A DNA stretch of 64,000 nucleotides from UBA8337 sp937907245 (GTDB lineage: Bacteria; Pseudomonadota; Alphaproteobacteria; RS24), in contig OZ244774.1 in the NCBI GenBank assembly GCA_965219485.1, positions 806,001 to 870,000 of the forward strand. Direction: 5' to 3'. The notes beneath the pieces are model-generated. The model searched no databases and had not been told where the DNA came from. It saw only the letters and a program-made list of their open reading frames with translations. Both the position numbers and the translations under genes were made by a program. Below, piece after piece: positions 1 through 7,458 of this stretch (position 1 is the stretch's first letter; each line of letters opens with the position of its first letter).

Positions 1-61
1 CTAGCAAGCCGACGACAAGGATAATTGCAAAAGTAGTCACCATCATATTGGGCATTCTCAT
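1..61 (-). CDS. Start of a small membrane or secreted protein (partial)
   Basis: Only the first 20 codons lie in the window; the rest runs off the left edge. The ATG at 61 sits three bases beyond the dctM stop on the same strand, so it is probably the next gene of the TRAP operon. The visible residues begin MRMPNMMVTTFAIILVVGLL, a hydrophobic stretch that fits a first membrane segment or a signal peptide. I do not recognise the product. Confidence 0.55.
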   Translation of the reverse strand, partial: MRMPNMMVTTFAIILVVGLL

Positions 62-64
62 GGG

Positions 65-1618
65 TTAGTCTCCAAACACGACTTCAGGCAACCAAGTTGC
101 CAATTGAGGGAATAGCGCCAAAAGCGCCAACATAGTTATTTGAATGGCCACAAAGGGCAGAGCGCCTTTGTAGATTTGGCTAGTGCGAATGCTGGCAGGG
201 GCCACTCCGCGCAAGTAAAATAGCGCAAATCCAAACGGCGGCGTTAAGAAGCTGGTTTGCAAATTAATCGCCATCATCACGCCCAGCCAAACCGGATCCA
301 CGCCCATGGACAAAAGAATAGGCCCAACAATCGGCACGACGACAAAAATAATCTCGATAAAATCTAGGAAAAAGCCAAGTAGGAACATAATTAGCATGAC
401 CACGGCGACGGCAGTCCAAACACCGCCCGGCAGGTCTTCTAGCAAGGCTTGAATTGCCTGATCGCCGCCAAGGCCGCGAAACACCAGAGAGAAAAGAGCG
501 GCGCCGATAAGAATAATGAACACCATGGAAGTCGTATGCGTGGTGGAGCGCACCACACTGCCCAGCACATCGCCGCGCCAGCTTTGCACTAAACTGGCCA
601 AAACAGCGGCAGCTAGCAAGCCACATAAGCTTAGGGCCACGCCCATGGCGAGATAGTCAAGCGTGCTGAGTGTGTCGCGCGCGAGCCGCAAATCCATATA
701 GCTGGTCTGCAAAACCAAGGCTGCCAGGGCCAAAGCGCCCAGCCGAATGAGGGTATGGCCGCCGCTGAGGCGTTCGCCAGCCAGCAAGATAGTGCCAATC
801 GCGCCCACGGCCGCCGCTTCGGTAGGGGTGGCGATGCCGCCCAAAATTGAGCCCAAAACGCCGATGATGAGAAAGATAGGCGGAAGTAGCGCTTGCAACA
901 AAGCGCCCCATTCGATGTCGCCTTCTGGCTCGGCGCGTGGGGCTTTATGGGGTTGCAAATAGGCGACGCCAATTTGATAGGCGATGTACAAGCCCACTAA
1001 AACCAGACCCGGCAGCAAGGAGCCGGCAAATAGTTCGCCAACCGAAACAGTATCCGGCGAGAAAATGCCTTGTTCGAGTTGCGCCTTTTGATAGGCATTG
1101 GCTATCACATCGCCCAATAGCACCAGCACGATGGAAGGCGGAATGATTTGTCCCAAAGTACCCGCAGCCGCAATGGAGCCTGCCGCCAAGGCGGGGTCAT
1201 AGCCGCGCTTTAACATGGTGGGCAAGGACAGCAAGCCCATCGTCACCACGGTCGCGCCAACAATGCCCGTAGAGGCCGCCAATAGCGCGCCAACGATGGA
1301 AACCGAAATGCCCAAGCCGCCGCGCAAAGTGCCGAACAAGCGGCTCATATTTTCCAGTAAGTCTTCGGCAATGCGCGCCCGCTCCAACATGGTGCCCATA
1401 AATACGAATAGCGGCACCGCCATCAGCACTTCATTGGTCATGGTCCCGAAAATGCGCTGGGGCAGGGCGTAGAAAAAACTAACATCGAAAATATCAAAAG
1501 AGTGACCGATGAAACCAAACATCAAAGCGACGCCTGCCAAAGTAAAGGCGACAGGAAAGCCAGCCATCAGCAACGCACATGTGGTGGCGAACATAATCAG
1601 GTCAAGCGCATGGATCAT
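65..1618 (-). CDS. dctM: TRAP transporter large permease DctM
   Basis: This is the large membrane subunit of a tripartite ATP-independent periplasmic transporter, which uses an ion gradient to import organic acids delivered by the binding protein. The 517-residue product is almost wholly hydrophobic, with about 13 segments. It is longer than the usual ~430 residues because of an extra hydrophobic insert near residues 285-350, as in the DctM of the TakP / mannitol-chloroaromatic subfamily. The ATG overlaps the dctQ stop by 4 bases (ATGA-type), so the two are translationally coupled. The substrate cannot be read from the sequence. Confidence 0.93.
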   Translation of the reverse strand: MIHALDLIMFATTCALLMAGFPVAFTLAGVALMFGFIGHSFDIFDVSFFYALPQRIFGTMTNEVLMAVPLFVFMGTMLERARIAEDLLENMSRLFGTLRGGLGISVSIVGALLAASTGIVGATVVTMGLLSLPTMLKRGYDPALAAGSIAAAGTLGQIIPPSIVLVLLGDVIANAYQKAQLEQGIFSPDTVSVGELFAGSLLPGLVLVGLYIAYQIGVAYLQPHKAPRAEPEGDIEWGALLQALLPPIFLIIGVLGSILGGIATPTEAAAVGAIGTILLAGERLSGGHTLIRLGALALAALVLQTSYMDLRLARDTLSTLDYLAMGVALSLCGLLAAAVLASLVQSWRGDVLGSVVRSTTHTTSMVFIILIGAALFSLVFRGLGGDQAIQALLEDLPGGVWTAVAVVMLIMFLLGFFLDFIEIIFVVVPIVGPILLSMGVDPVWLGVMMAINLQTSFLTPPFGFALFYLRGVAPASIRTSQIYKGALPFVAIQITMLALLALFPQLATWLPEVVFGD

Positions 1619-2154
1619 TGGCTGGCCTCTTTCGGTTGGCTAAAAACAAGCGTTGCGTTTTTAATCACGCCGGAAACCGCCTGCAAACCAAGTTGCACAG
1701 CAAAGACTAAAATCACGGACTTCAAAAGATAGACGCCTTGAATGCCGCTGGTCTCGCGCGAGCCCTCTCGCACAGACCAAGAAAGGGAGACGTAATCAAA
1801 AGAAACTGTGAACAGCAAAACGCAAAATGGCAGAACCAAAAATAAACAGCCCAGCATATCGATCAGGGCTTTTCGGGTTTTGGAGGCTTGCGCGTAAAAA
1901 ATATCTACGCGCACATGTTCGTCTTGCAGCAATGTATCGGCCGCGGCCATCATAAATAAGACGCCGTGCATATAGATGATAGATTCTTGCAGCAGGATAG
2001 AGCCAATGCCAAACACATAGCGCAACACCACGACGCTGAACTGCACCAACACCATAGCTAGTGCCAACCAAGCGGCGGTGCGCCCGATTTTATGATTGAG
2101 GATATCAATCCAAGCGCTGAGTTGCGCCAGTGCGGGCCCTAATTTGGCAGTCAT
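1615..2154 (-). CDS. dctQ: TRAP transporter small permease DctQ
   Basis: This is the small integral membrane subunit of the TRAP transporter. The 179-residue protein has four hydrophobic segments (about residues 30-55, 65-85, 105-125 and 145-165), and conserved-looking residues around QESIIYMHGVLFM match DctQ. It lies between dctP and dctM, 12 bases after the dctP stop, with a good ribosome site (GAGGAAACC) before its ATG. It overlaps dctM by 4 bases. Confidence 0.92.
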   Translation of the reverse strand: MTAKLGPALAQLSAWIDILNHKIGRTAAWLALAMVLVQFSVVVLRYVFGIGSILLQESIIYMHGVLFMMAAADTLLQDEHVRVDIFYAQASKTRKALIDMLGCLFLVLPFCVLLFTVSFDYVSLSWSVREGSRETSGIQGVYLLKSVILVFAVQLGLQAVSGVIKNATLVFSQPKEASQ

Positions 2155-2166
2155 GGTTTCCTCGGA

Positions 2167-3249
2167 TTAAACGCTGCGGCGCGATTTCATATAGGCTTCT
2201 TCGCTCAGCTCGCCCCAACGCATGGAGTTGTCGAGTGAGGCCTTGAAGCTTTTGTAAACTTTAGCGGTGAAAGCATCTTTGGCGGCGGCATCTTCCAGCA
2301 CTTTGGTGGAGGTGATTTTCACGGCCTTCATAATCTCCGGTGAGAAGCTGCGCACTTGCACTTTGTGTTTCTTGGTTAGCGTGTCGAGCGCGGCGGCATT
2401 TTTGTAATTATACTCGCTCATCGTAAAATTATTCTCTGCCGCGAAAGCTGAGCGCAGGATGGCTTGCTGCGGCTTGGTGAGCGAGTTCCAAACATCGAGA
2501 TTAATGCCTGTCGAGAGGCCCGCGCCGGGCTCGTGGAAGCCAGGGCAGTAATAAAATTTAGCCACTTGATGGAAGCCAAAGGCCATATCGTTCCATGGGC
2601 CAACCCATTCGCTGGCGTCAATGGCGCCGCTTTTCATCGATGGAAAAATCTCGCCGCCGGGCAAAGAAACAGCGGCCGCGCCAAGCCGGCGCATCACTTC
2701 GCCGCCTAGGCCTGGCATGCGAATTTTAAGCCCTTTAAAATCGTCGAGCGAGTTAATTTCTTTGTTAAACCAGCCACCCATTTGCACGCCCGTATTGGCC
2801 GATTGAAAGGCGATGACGTTAAACTTGGCCGATAGCTGTTCCCATAACTGTTGACCGCCGCCGAAGTTGATCCAAGCGTTCAGCTCTTGCGCGGTCATGC
2901 CAAAGGGCACGGCGGTGAAAAAGTTAAAGGCGGTTGATTTGCCCTGCCAATAATATTCGGCGCCATTATACATGTCTGCCGTGCCGGTGGAGACCGCATC
3001 GAAACTATCAAATGCGCCGACCAATTCACCGGCTGCATAAATTTTAATATCAATTTCGCCGTCGGTCATTTCGCGCACTCGTTTGGCGATGTTTTCTGGC
3101 GCGGTGCCGAGGCCGGGGAAGTTTTTTGGCCATGTGGTGACCATTTTCAAACGGCGTTTGCCTTTTGCGTAAGCGGGAGCCGCAACCGTGGCGGCGGCGG
3201 TGCCCGTTAGCAATCCACCCAGTAATTTACGACGACCTAATTTCGACAT
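2167..3249 (-). CDS. dctP: TRAP transporter substrate-binding protein DctP (TakP type)
   Basis: This periplasmic solute receptor captures the ligand and hands it to DctQM. The 360-residue protein starts with a twin-arginine-like signal (GRRKLLGGLL, then AAPAYAKG), which suggests Tat export. The mature part carries the TRAP-binding fold features TTWPKNFPGLG, AGELV and a C-terminal EAYMKSRRSV. These resemble the alpha-keto acid receptor TakP and the mannitol/chloroaromatic receptors more than the classic C4-dicarboxylate DctP. A ribosome site GGAGGAAACG precedes the ATG and lies in the last codons of bpt, one base away. Keto acid or lactate uptake is possible but inferred. Confidence 0.92.
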   Translation of the reverse strand: MSKLGRRKLLGGLLTGTAAATVAAPAYAKGKRRLKMVTTWPKNFPGLGTAPENIAKRVREMTDGEIDIKIYAAGELVGAFDSFDAVSTGTADMYNGAEYYWQGKSTAFNFFTAVPFGMTAQELNAWINFGGGQQLWEQLSAKFNVIAFQSANTGVQMGGWFNKEINSLDDFKGLKIRMPGLGGEVMRRLGAAAVSLPGGEIFPSMKSGAIDASEWVGPWNDMAFGFHQVAKFYYCPGFHEPGAGLSTGINLDVWNSLTKPQQAILRSAFAAENNFTMSEYNYKNAAALDTLTKKHKVQVRSFSPEIMKAVKITSTKVLEDAAAKDAFTAKVYKSFKASLDNSMRWGELSEEAYMKSRRSV

Positions 3250-3250
3250 G

Positions 3251-3982
3251 TTACGTTTCCTCCACCGTTCCCGTGTAATCTTGCCACCCAGCCGAGCCTA
3301 GAGCTTGTAACGGGCTGAAGCGCTTCTTGTATGACATTTTAGAACAATTTTCTATTAAATAGCCGAGGTAAACATAAGGCAATCCGCGCGCGCGTGCCGT
3401 CGCGATTTGGTCGAGGATGATGAAGCTGCCCAAACTCGGACGATCGACTTGCGGATCGAAAAACGAATAGACCAAGGATAAGCCGTCGCTCATCGTATCG
3501 CGCAGCAGACAGGCGATGAGGGTGCCTTGCGCATCGCGGTATTCGACCACTTGGGTGTCAACACACGTCTCCTCTACCATGGCCATGTAATCCATCGGCG
3601 TCATGTCGCTCATGCCGCCATCGGCATGGCGGCTCTCGAGGTAACGCCTCAGTAAATCATATTGTTCGCGAGTGGCATCGGGGGCTGTGGTTTGCGCCAC
3701 CAAATCAGCATTGCGATTGCGCGTGCGGCGAAAGCTTTTGGAGGGGTGAAACCCATCTACCTTCACACGAACCGAGCGACACGCTGAGCAGCCATCGCAG
3801 GCTGGCCGATAGGCGATGCTCTGGCTACGACGAAAGCCTGCGTGCGTAAGATTATTGTTTATCTCATCGGCGGCATCGCCAGCCAAATGCGTAAATAGCT
3901 TGCGCTCAAATAGCCCATCCAAATAAGGGCAGGGCGCTGGCTCCGTAATGAAAAACGAGGGAAGGTTGCTAGATTGCTTCAT
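3251..3982 (-). CDS. bpt: Bacterial protein transferase Bpt (aspartate/glutamate leucyltransferase)
   Basis: This cytoplasmic aminoacyl-tRNA-protein transferase adds leucine to proteins with N-terminal Asp or Glu, feeding them to the ClpS/ClpAP N-end-rule pathway. The family signature is clear: C18 in PCPYL, then the cluster C62-x2-C65-x2-C68 (CDGCSAC), RNRNAD near 87, and the C-terminal block YVYLGYLIENCSKMSYK. The length of 243 is normal. It lies 9 bases after the transporter fragment and one base before dctP, an unusual place for a proteolysis gene, although the order may be only co-transcription. Confidence 0.95.
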   Translation of the reverse strand: MKQSSNLPSFFITEPAPCPYLDGLFERKLFTHLAGDAADEINNNLTHAGFRRSQSIAYRPACDGCSACRSVRVKVDGFHPSKSFRRTRNRNADLVAQTTAPDATREQYDLLRRYLESRHADGGMSDMTPMDYMAMVEETCVDTQVVEYRDAQGTLIACLLRDTMSDGLSLVYSFFDPQVDRPSLGSFIILDQIATARARGLPYVYLGYLIENCSKMSYKKRFSPLQALGSAGWQDYTGTVEET

Positions 3983-3991
3983 CTCGCCGCC

Positions 3992-4528
3992 CTAAAGACC
4001 AAAATACCAAGGGGCAAACAAAGAGTAAGTAAGCCACAAAAGCACAATAAGCGGAATGCCCGCTCGCATGAAATCGGTGAAGCGGAAGTTGCCAGGCGTC
4101 ATCACCAAGAGATTGGTTTGATAGGCAATGGGGGTCGCAAAACTACAATTAGCCGCAAAAATAACCGCCAAAATAAACGCCATCGGGTCGACATTAAGGG
4201 CGGTGGATAAGCTGATGGCTAGGGGCGTAAACAAAACCGCCGTGGCATTATTGGAAAGAATATTGGTGATGATGGCGCACAGCAAAAAGAAGGCCGACAA
4301 AATAATAGCCGGTGCCGCGCCCTCAAATAAAGCCAAGAAATTGCCAGCAACAAAACCTGCCCCTCCGGTTATCAACATGGCTTGGGCCATGGCCAGCGCA
4401 GCCGTAACCACAACATAAATACGCAAGTCAAACCCGCGTGTGGCTTGGCGCACATTCAACACGCCGCTGATGACCATAGCCACAGCACCCACCAGAGCCG
4501 CGACGACAATGGGCACGAGGTTGAACAC
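3992..4528 (-). pseudogene. C-terminal part of a frameshifted SLC13-type transporter
   Basis: This 178-residue frame is the second membrane half of an SLC13/CitT-like sodium-coupled anion transporter. It contains TNILSNNATAVLFTPLAISL and a late SFATPIAYQTNLLVMTPG block, the typical second substrate/Na+ motif of the family. It has no independent ribosome site. The same frame continues upstream as AVDIIATVLAAVFNLVPIV, which joins naturally to the end of the preceding 427-residue frame. The start at 4528 (GTG) is therefore only the first usable codon. I read it as one gene broken by a one-base change, or a sequencing error. Confidence 0.8.
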
Positions 4529-4533
4529 GGCTG

Positions 4534-5817
4534 CTAAAACCGTGGCGATAATATCAACCGCGCGAGACCCGCTTTCTCGAAGCGGGGTAATTCACGCGCC
4601 GACCATTGCAACAACAGCGTATCGCGATTATGACGCAAGCCTTCGACAGCGCTTTGTTGCCCCATAACCAATAAAACATCGCCTGCTACAAGGCGCACAT
4701 CGCTCATTTCATGGCGCAACATGCGCGAGCGGCGTTGCAAGCCGATGATGAGGCAATCCGTTGTATGGGTAAAACCAGTTTGGCCAATAGCCCGATCGGC
4801 GATACGAGAGCCAGGGGCGATGACCAATTCAGCCAGCATTAAATCTTCATCGCCATCCTCAGCGCCTGGCACTTGGCGCAATAAATGCTGTCTAAGAGGG
4901 TGGTCTTTCAGCGCCAAGGAGTCGCCAATTTCGCGCCGTGTCGCGGCAATAAACAATTTGTCGCCAGCCTTTAGCGTGTGGTCGTCAAAAGGCGGCAGCA
5001 GTTTTTGGCTCCCCGTTTCGACGATTTGCAAGGTCATGCCTGACAGTGCAGGCAAAAAGCCAGCCGCCATCTCGGCACCCACCAAAGGGTCGCCGTGGCG
5101 CAAGCGAAGCTCGATGATGAATTGGCGCCCCGAGTCGGTATCCGGCTTGGCCTCGCCATCTTCGCGCACGCCCAAAATGCGGGGCATGACGAATAATACG
5201 TAAAGGCCGCCGACGCCCATCATCACCAGACCCGGTAGGGTTTGATCGAAAAACTTTAGCTGCTGCATGCCCAAACGCGCGGCCGTATCGGCAACCAGCA
5301 AATTGGTCGACGAGCCGATGAGGGTCAACATGCCGCCCAATATGGTGATGAAGCTCAAGCTCATCATATAAGGCCCTGCCTTAATATTGGCGCGCGCCGC
5401 CATGGCCACCAAAATAGGAATGGTCATGAGCACGACCGGCGTATTGTTGAGAAAAGCCGAAGATATCATGGCGCCCAAAAGAACGACGATAATGGCGATA
5501 TCTGCCCGCCGAGACGCTTTCCTCGAAGCCTGTTCGATAATTTTTTCTAGCGCGCCCGACTGAAACAACCCTTGGGCCATAACCAAAAGCGCCATGATGG
5601 TAATTAGCGCCGGATTGCCAAAACCGGCCAGAATATCGCTACTGCCAATAAGGCGCACGCCGTCGGCATCGAGTAGGGGCACCAAACTGAACAATAGCAA
5701 AAGCACCACGATGACCAATAGAGAGGTAATCTCTATGGAAATTCGTTCGGTGGCATAGGCTGCCATCGCGAGGAAAATGACCAGAAAACTGGCCCACATG
5801 TGAAATTGATCTATCAT
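4534..5817 (-). pseudogene. N-terminal part of a frameshifted SLC13/TrkA-C transporter
   Basis: This 427-residue frame holds the first membrane half of an SLC13-family transporter, with FLNNTPVVLMTIPILVAM and IGSSTNLLVADTAA motifs. Two TrkA-C (RCK-C) regulatory domains follow at about residues 215-300 and 310-400. Related proteins continue directly into a second membrane half, but here translation ends in LARLILSPRF and a TAG at 4534. The missing half lies next door in another frame (3992-4528). The intact protein would be about 600 residues and would import sulfate or a dicarboxylate. An inverted repeat (CCCGCTT/AAGCGGG) lies just before the break. Confidence 0.82.
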
Positions 5818-5933
5818 TTGAGATACCCTAGCGCTTATTTGCCTTTTTCTCTAGGCTACAGACTATAGATTTGCACGACCTAATCGGGCATAAGAAATGA
5901 AATTGAACGGGTTTCGCCAAGGTGGGGTGCCCA

Positions 5934-5953
5934 GCCCGTCGCGGGCCTTTTAT
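5934..5953 (+). terminator. Small GC hairpin followed by T-rich tract
   Basis: GCCCG-TCG-CGGGC is followed by CTTTTATTT, just upstream of the flavin reductase ribosome site. It looks like a weak intrinsic terminator or attenuator in the leader of that gene. The stem is only five pairs, so the call is tentative. Confidence 0.3.
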
Positions 5954-5964
5954 TTGGAGTTTTT

Positions 5965-6474
5965 ATGTCGTCAGATATGTCGCCAGACCTGTTGCAGCCA
6001 AAAGCTTTACGCAATGCTTTTGGTAATTTTGGAACGGGCGTCGCGCTTATTGGCGTACTCGACGCGCAAGATAAGGCCGTTGGGCTGACGATTAATAGTT
6101 TCGCCTCCGTTTCTTTAGAGCCGGCTCTTTTATCTTGGTGCTTGGCCAAAGATAGCCAATTGTTTGACGCCATCACCCGCGCCGATCGGTTTAGCGTGAA
6201 TATTCTGGCGGCCACCCAAACGGAGCTGTCTAACCGAATGGCTATGCCGGGGGACCACCGCTTTGATGACACAGAGTGGACGGCAAGTGCCAAGGGCGGC
6301 GTTTTTGTGAACGACGCTTTGGCAAAATTTGATTGCCGCCCACACCAAACCATCGAGGCTGGCGACCATGTGGTTTTCTTGGGCGCTATTGAAGAAGCCT
6401 GGGCGTGTTCTCACTCTCGCGCCCCTTTGGTTTATTTCCGCGGTGGCTATCGACAGTTATTGGGAGACGACTAA
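5965..6474 (+). CDS. Flavin reductase domain protein (HpaC/DIM6-NTAB type)
   Basis: This is a 169-residue FMN-binding split-barrel protein of the flavin reductase family, which reduces free FMN/FAD with NAD(P)H for a partner monooxygenase. Family marks are FGTGVALIG near residue 20, GLTINSFASVSLEP near 45-58, the LFDAI/RFSVNIL block, and a C-terminal GDHVVFLGAIEEA followed by PLVYFRGGYR. GGAG lies upstream of the ATG. It is followed directly by a beta-hydroxyacid dehydrogenase gene whose ATG overlaps its stop region, so the two form an operon. No monooxygenase partner is nearby. Confidence 0.88.
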   Translation: MSSDMSPDLLQPKALRNAFGNFGTGVALIGVLDAQDKAVGLTINSFASVSLEPALLSWCLAKDSQLFDAITRADRFSVNILAATQTELSNRMAMPGDHRFDDTEWTASAKGGVFVNDALAKFDCRPHQTIEAGDHVVFLGAIEEAWACSHSRAPLVYFRGGYRQLLGDD

Positions 6475-7344
6475 ATGAGCAAATGCGCTTTTATCGGTTT
6501 GGGCGTCATGGGGTTTCCCATGGCCGGTCATTTAGCCAAGGCGGGCTTATCCGTCACGGTTTTTAATCGCAATGGCGCGAAAGCCAATAGCTGGTGTCAG
6601 ACTTATGACGGCCAGAAAGCCGCGACCCCTCGTGTTGCCGCGCAAGACGCAGACTTTGTGTTCACCTGTGTTGGCAATGATGATGATTTGCGGGCCGTGG
6701 TGCTGGGCGAAGACGGTGTCTTGGCAGGCATGAAAGCGGGCGCAATTTTAATTGACCACACCACGACATCAGCCGAGGTGGCCCGCGAATTGGCTGCCGC
6801 TTGTGAGGCGCAAAATGTCGCCATGTTGGATGCTCCCGTATCTGGCGGCGAGGCGGGCGCGGTGAACGCGGCCCTGACGATTATGGTAGGCGGTGAGCCT
6901 GAGGTTTATGCTCAAGCCGAACCCATCCTTGCTCATTTCGCGCGCGCCAGTAAATTGCTAGGGCCGGCTGGCGCTGGGCAATTAACCAAAATGGTCAATC
7001 AAATTTGCATTGGCGGATTGGTGCAAGGGCTGGCGGAAGGGTTAAACTTTGCCGAGAAAGCGGGCCTCGATGGCCGTGCCGTCATCGATACAATTTCCAA
7101 AGGGGCAGCGCAAAGCTGGCAGATGGAGAACCGCTTCGAAACCATGATAGACGGCGCGTTTGATTTTGGTTTCGCCGTCGATTGGATGGTCAAGGACTTG
7201 GGTATCTGCCTAGAAGAAGCGGCTCGAAATGGGGCGCCTTTGCCAGTCACGGAGCTGGTGAAAGGGTACTATGAAGAGGTGCAAACTATGGGCGGTGGGC
7301 GCTGGGATACCTCAAGCTTATTAAAGAGATTGCAATCTCTTTAG
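6475..7344 (+). CDS. NAD(P)-dependent beta-hydroxyacid dehydrogenase
   Basis: This 289-residue enzyme belongs to the 3-hydroxyisobutyrate dehydrogenase / glyoxylate-succinic semialdehyde reductase family. It has the nucleotide-binding G8-L-G-V-M-G13, the substrate motif DAPVSGGEAGA (119-129) and the catalytic lysine K172 with N175 in GQLTKMVNQ. The C-terminal FAVDWMVKDLGICLEEA is also typical. It is a paralogue of mmsB at 12893, but it lies outside the valine operon and is paired with a flavin reductase, so its substrate may differ (for example tartronate semialdehyde). Which one is uncertain. Confidence 0.88.
   Translation: MSKCAFIGLGVMGFPMAGHLAKAGLSVTVFNRNGAKANSWCQTYDGQKAATPRVAAQDADFVFTCVGNDDDLRAVVLGEDGVLAGMKAGAILIDHTTTSAEVARELAAACEAQNVAMLDAPVSGGEAGAVNAALTIMVGGEPEVYAQAEPILAHFARASKLLGPAGAGQLTKMVNQICIGGLVQGLAEGLNFAEKAGLDGRAVIDTISKGAAQSWQMENRFETMIDGAFDFGFAVDWMVKDLGICLEEAARNGAPLPVTELVKGYYEEVQTMGGGRWDTSSLLKRLQSL
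7323..7342. repeat. Perfect 20-base palindrome across a stop codon
   Basis: AAAGAGATTG is followed immediately by its reverse complement CAATCTCTTT. The palindrome covers the last codons and the first base of the TAG stop of the dehydrogenase gene. No T-run follows, so it is not a standard terminator. It could be a protein-binding dyad or an mRNA 3'-end hairpin. Confidence 0.6.
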
Positions 7345-7458
7345 ATAAATAAGTTAAATAAAAATAGATAATTTCTAACAAAACAGTTTTTGTGTGTCCT
7401 TCTCATCGTTAAGTTAAGCGTTGGGACTATGACTTCTGGATAGAAGTTAGAAATATTT

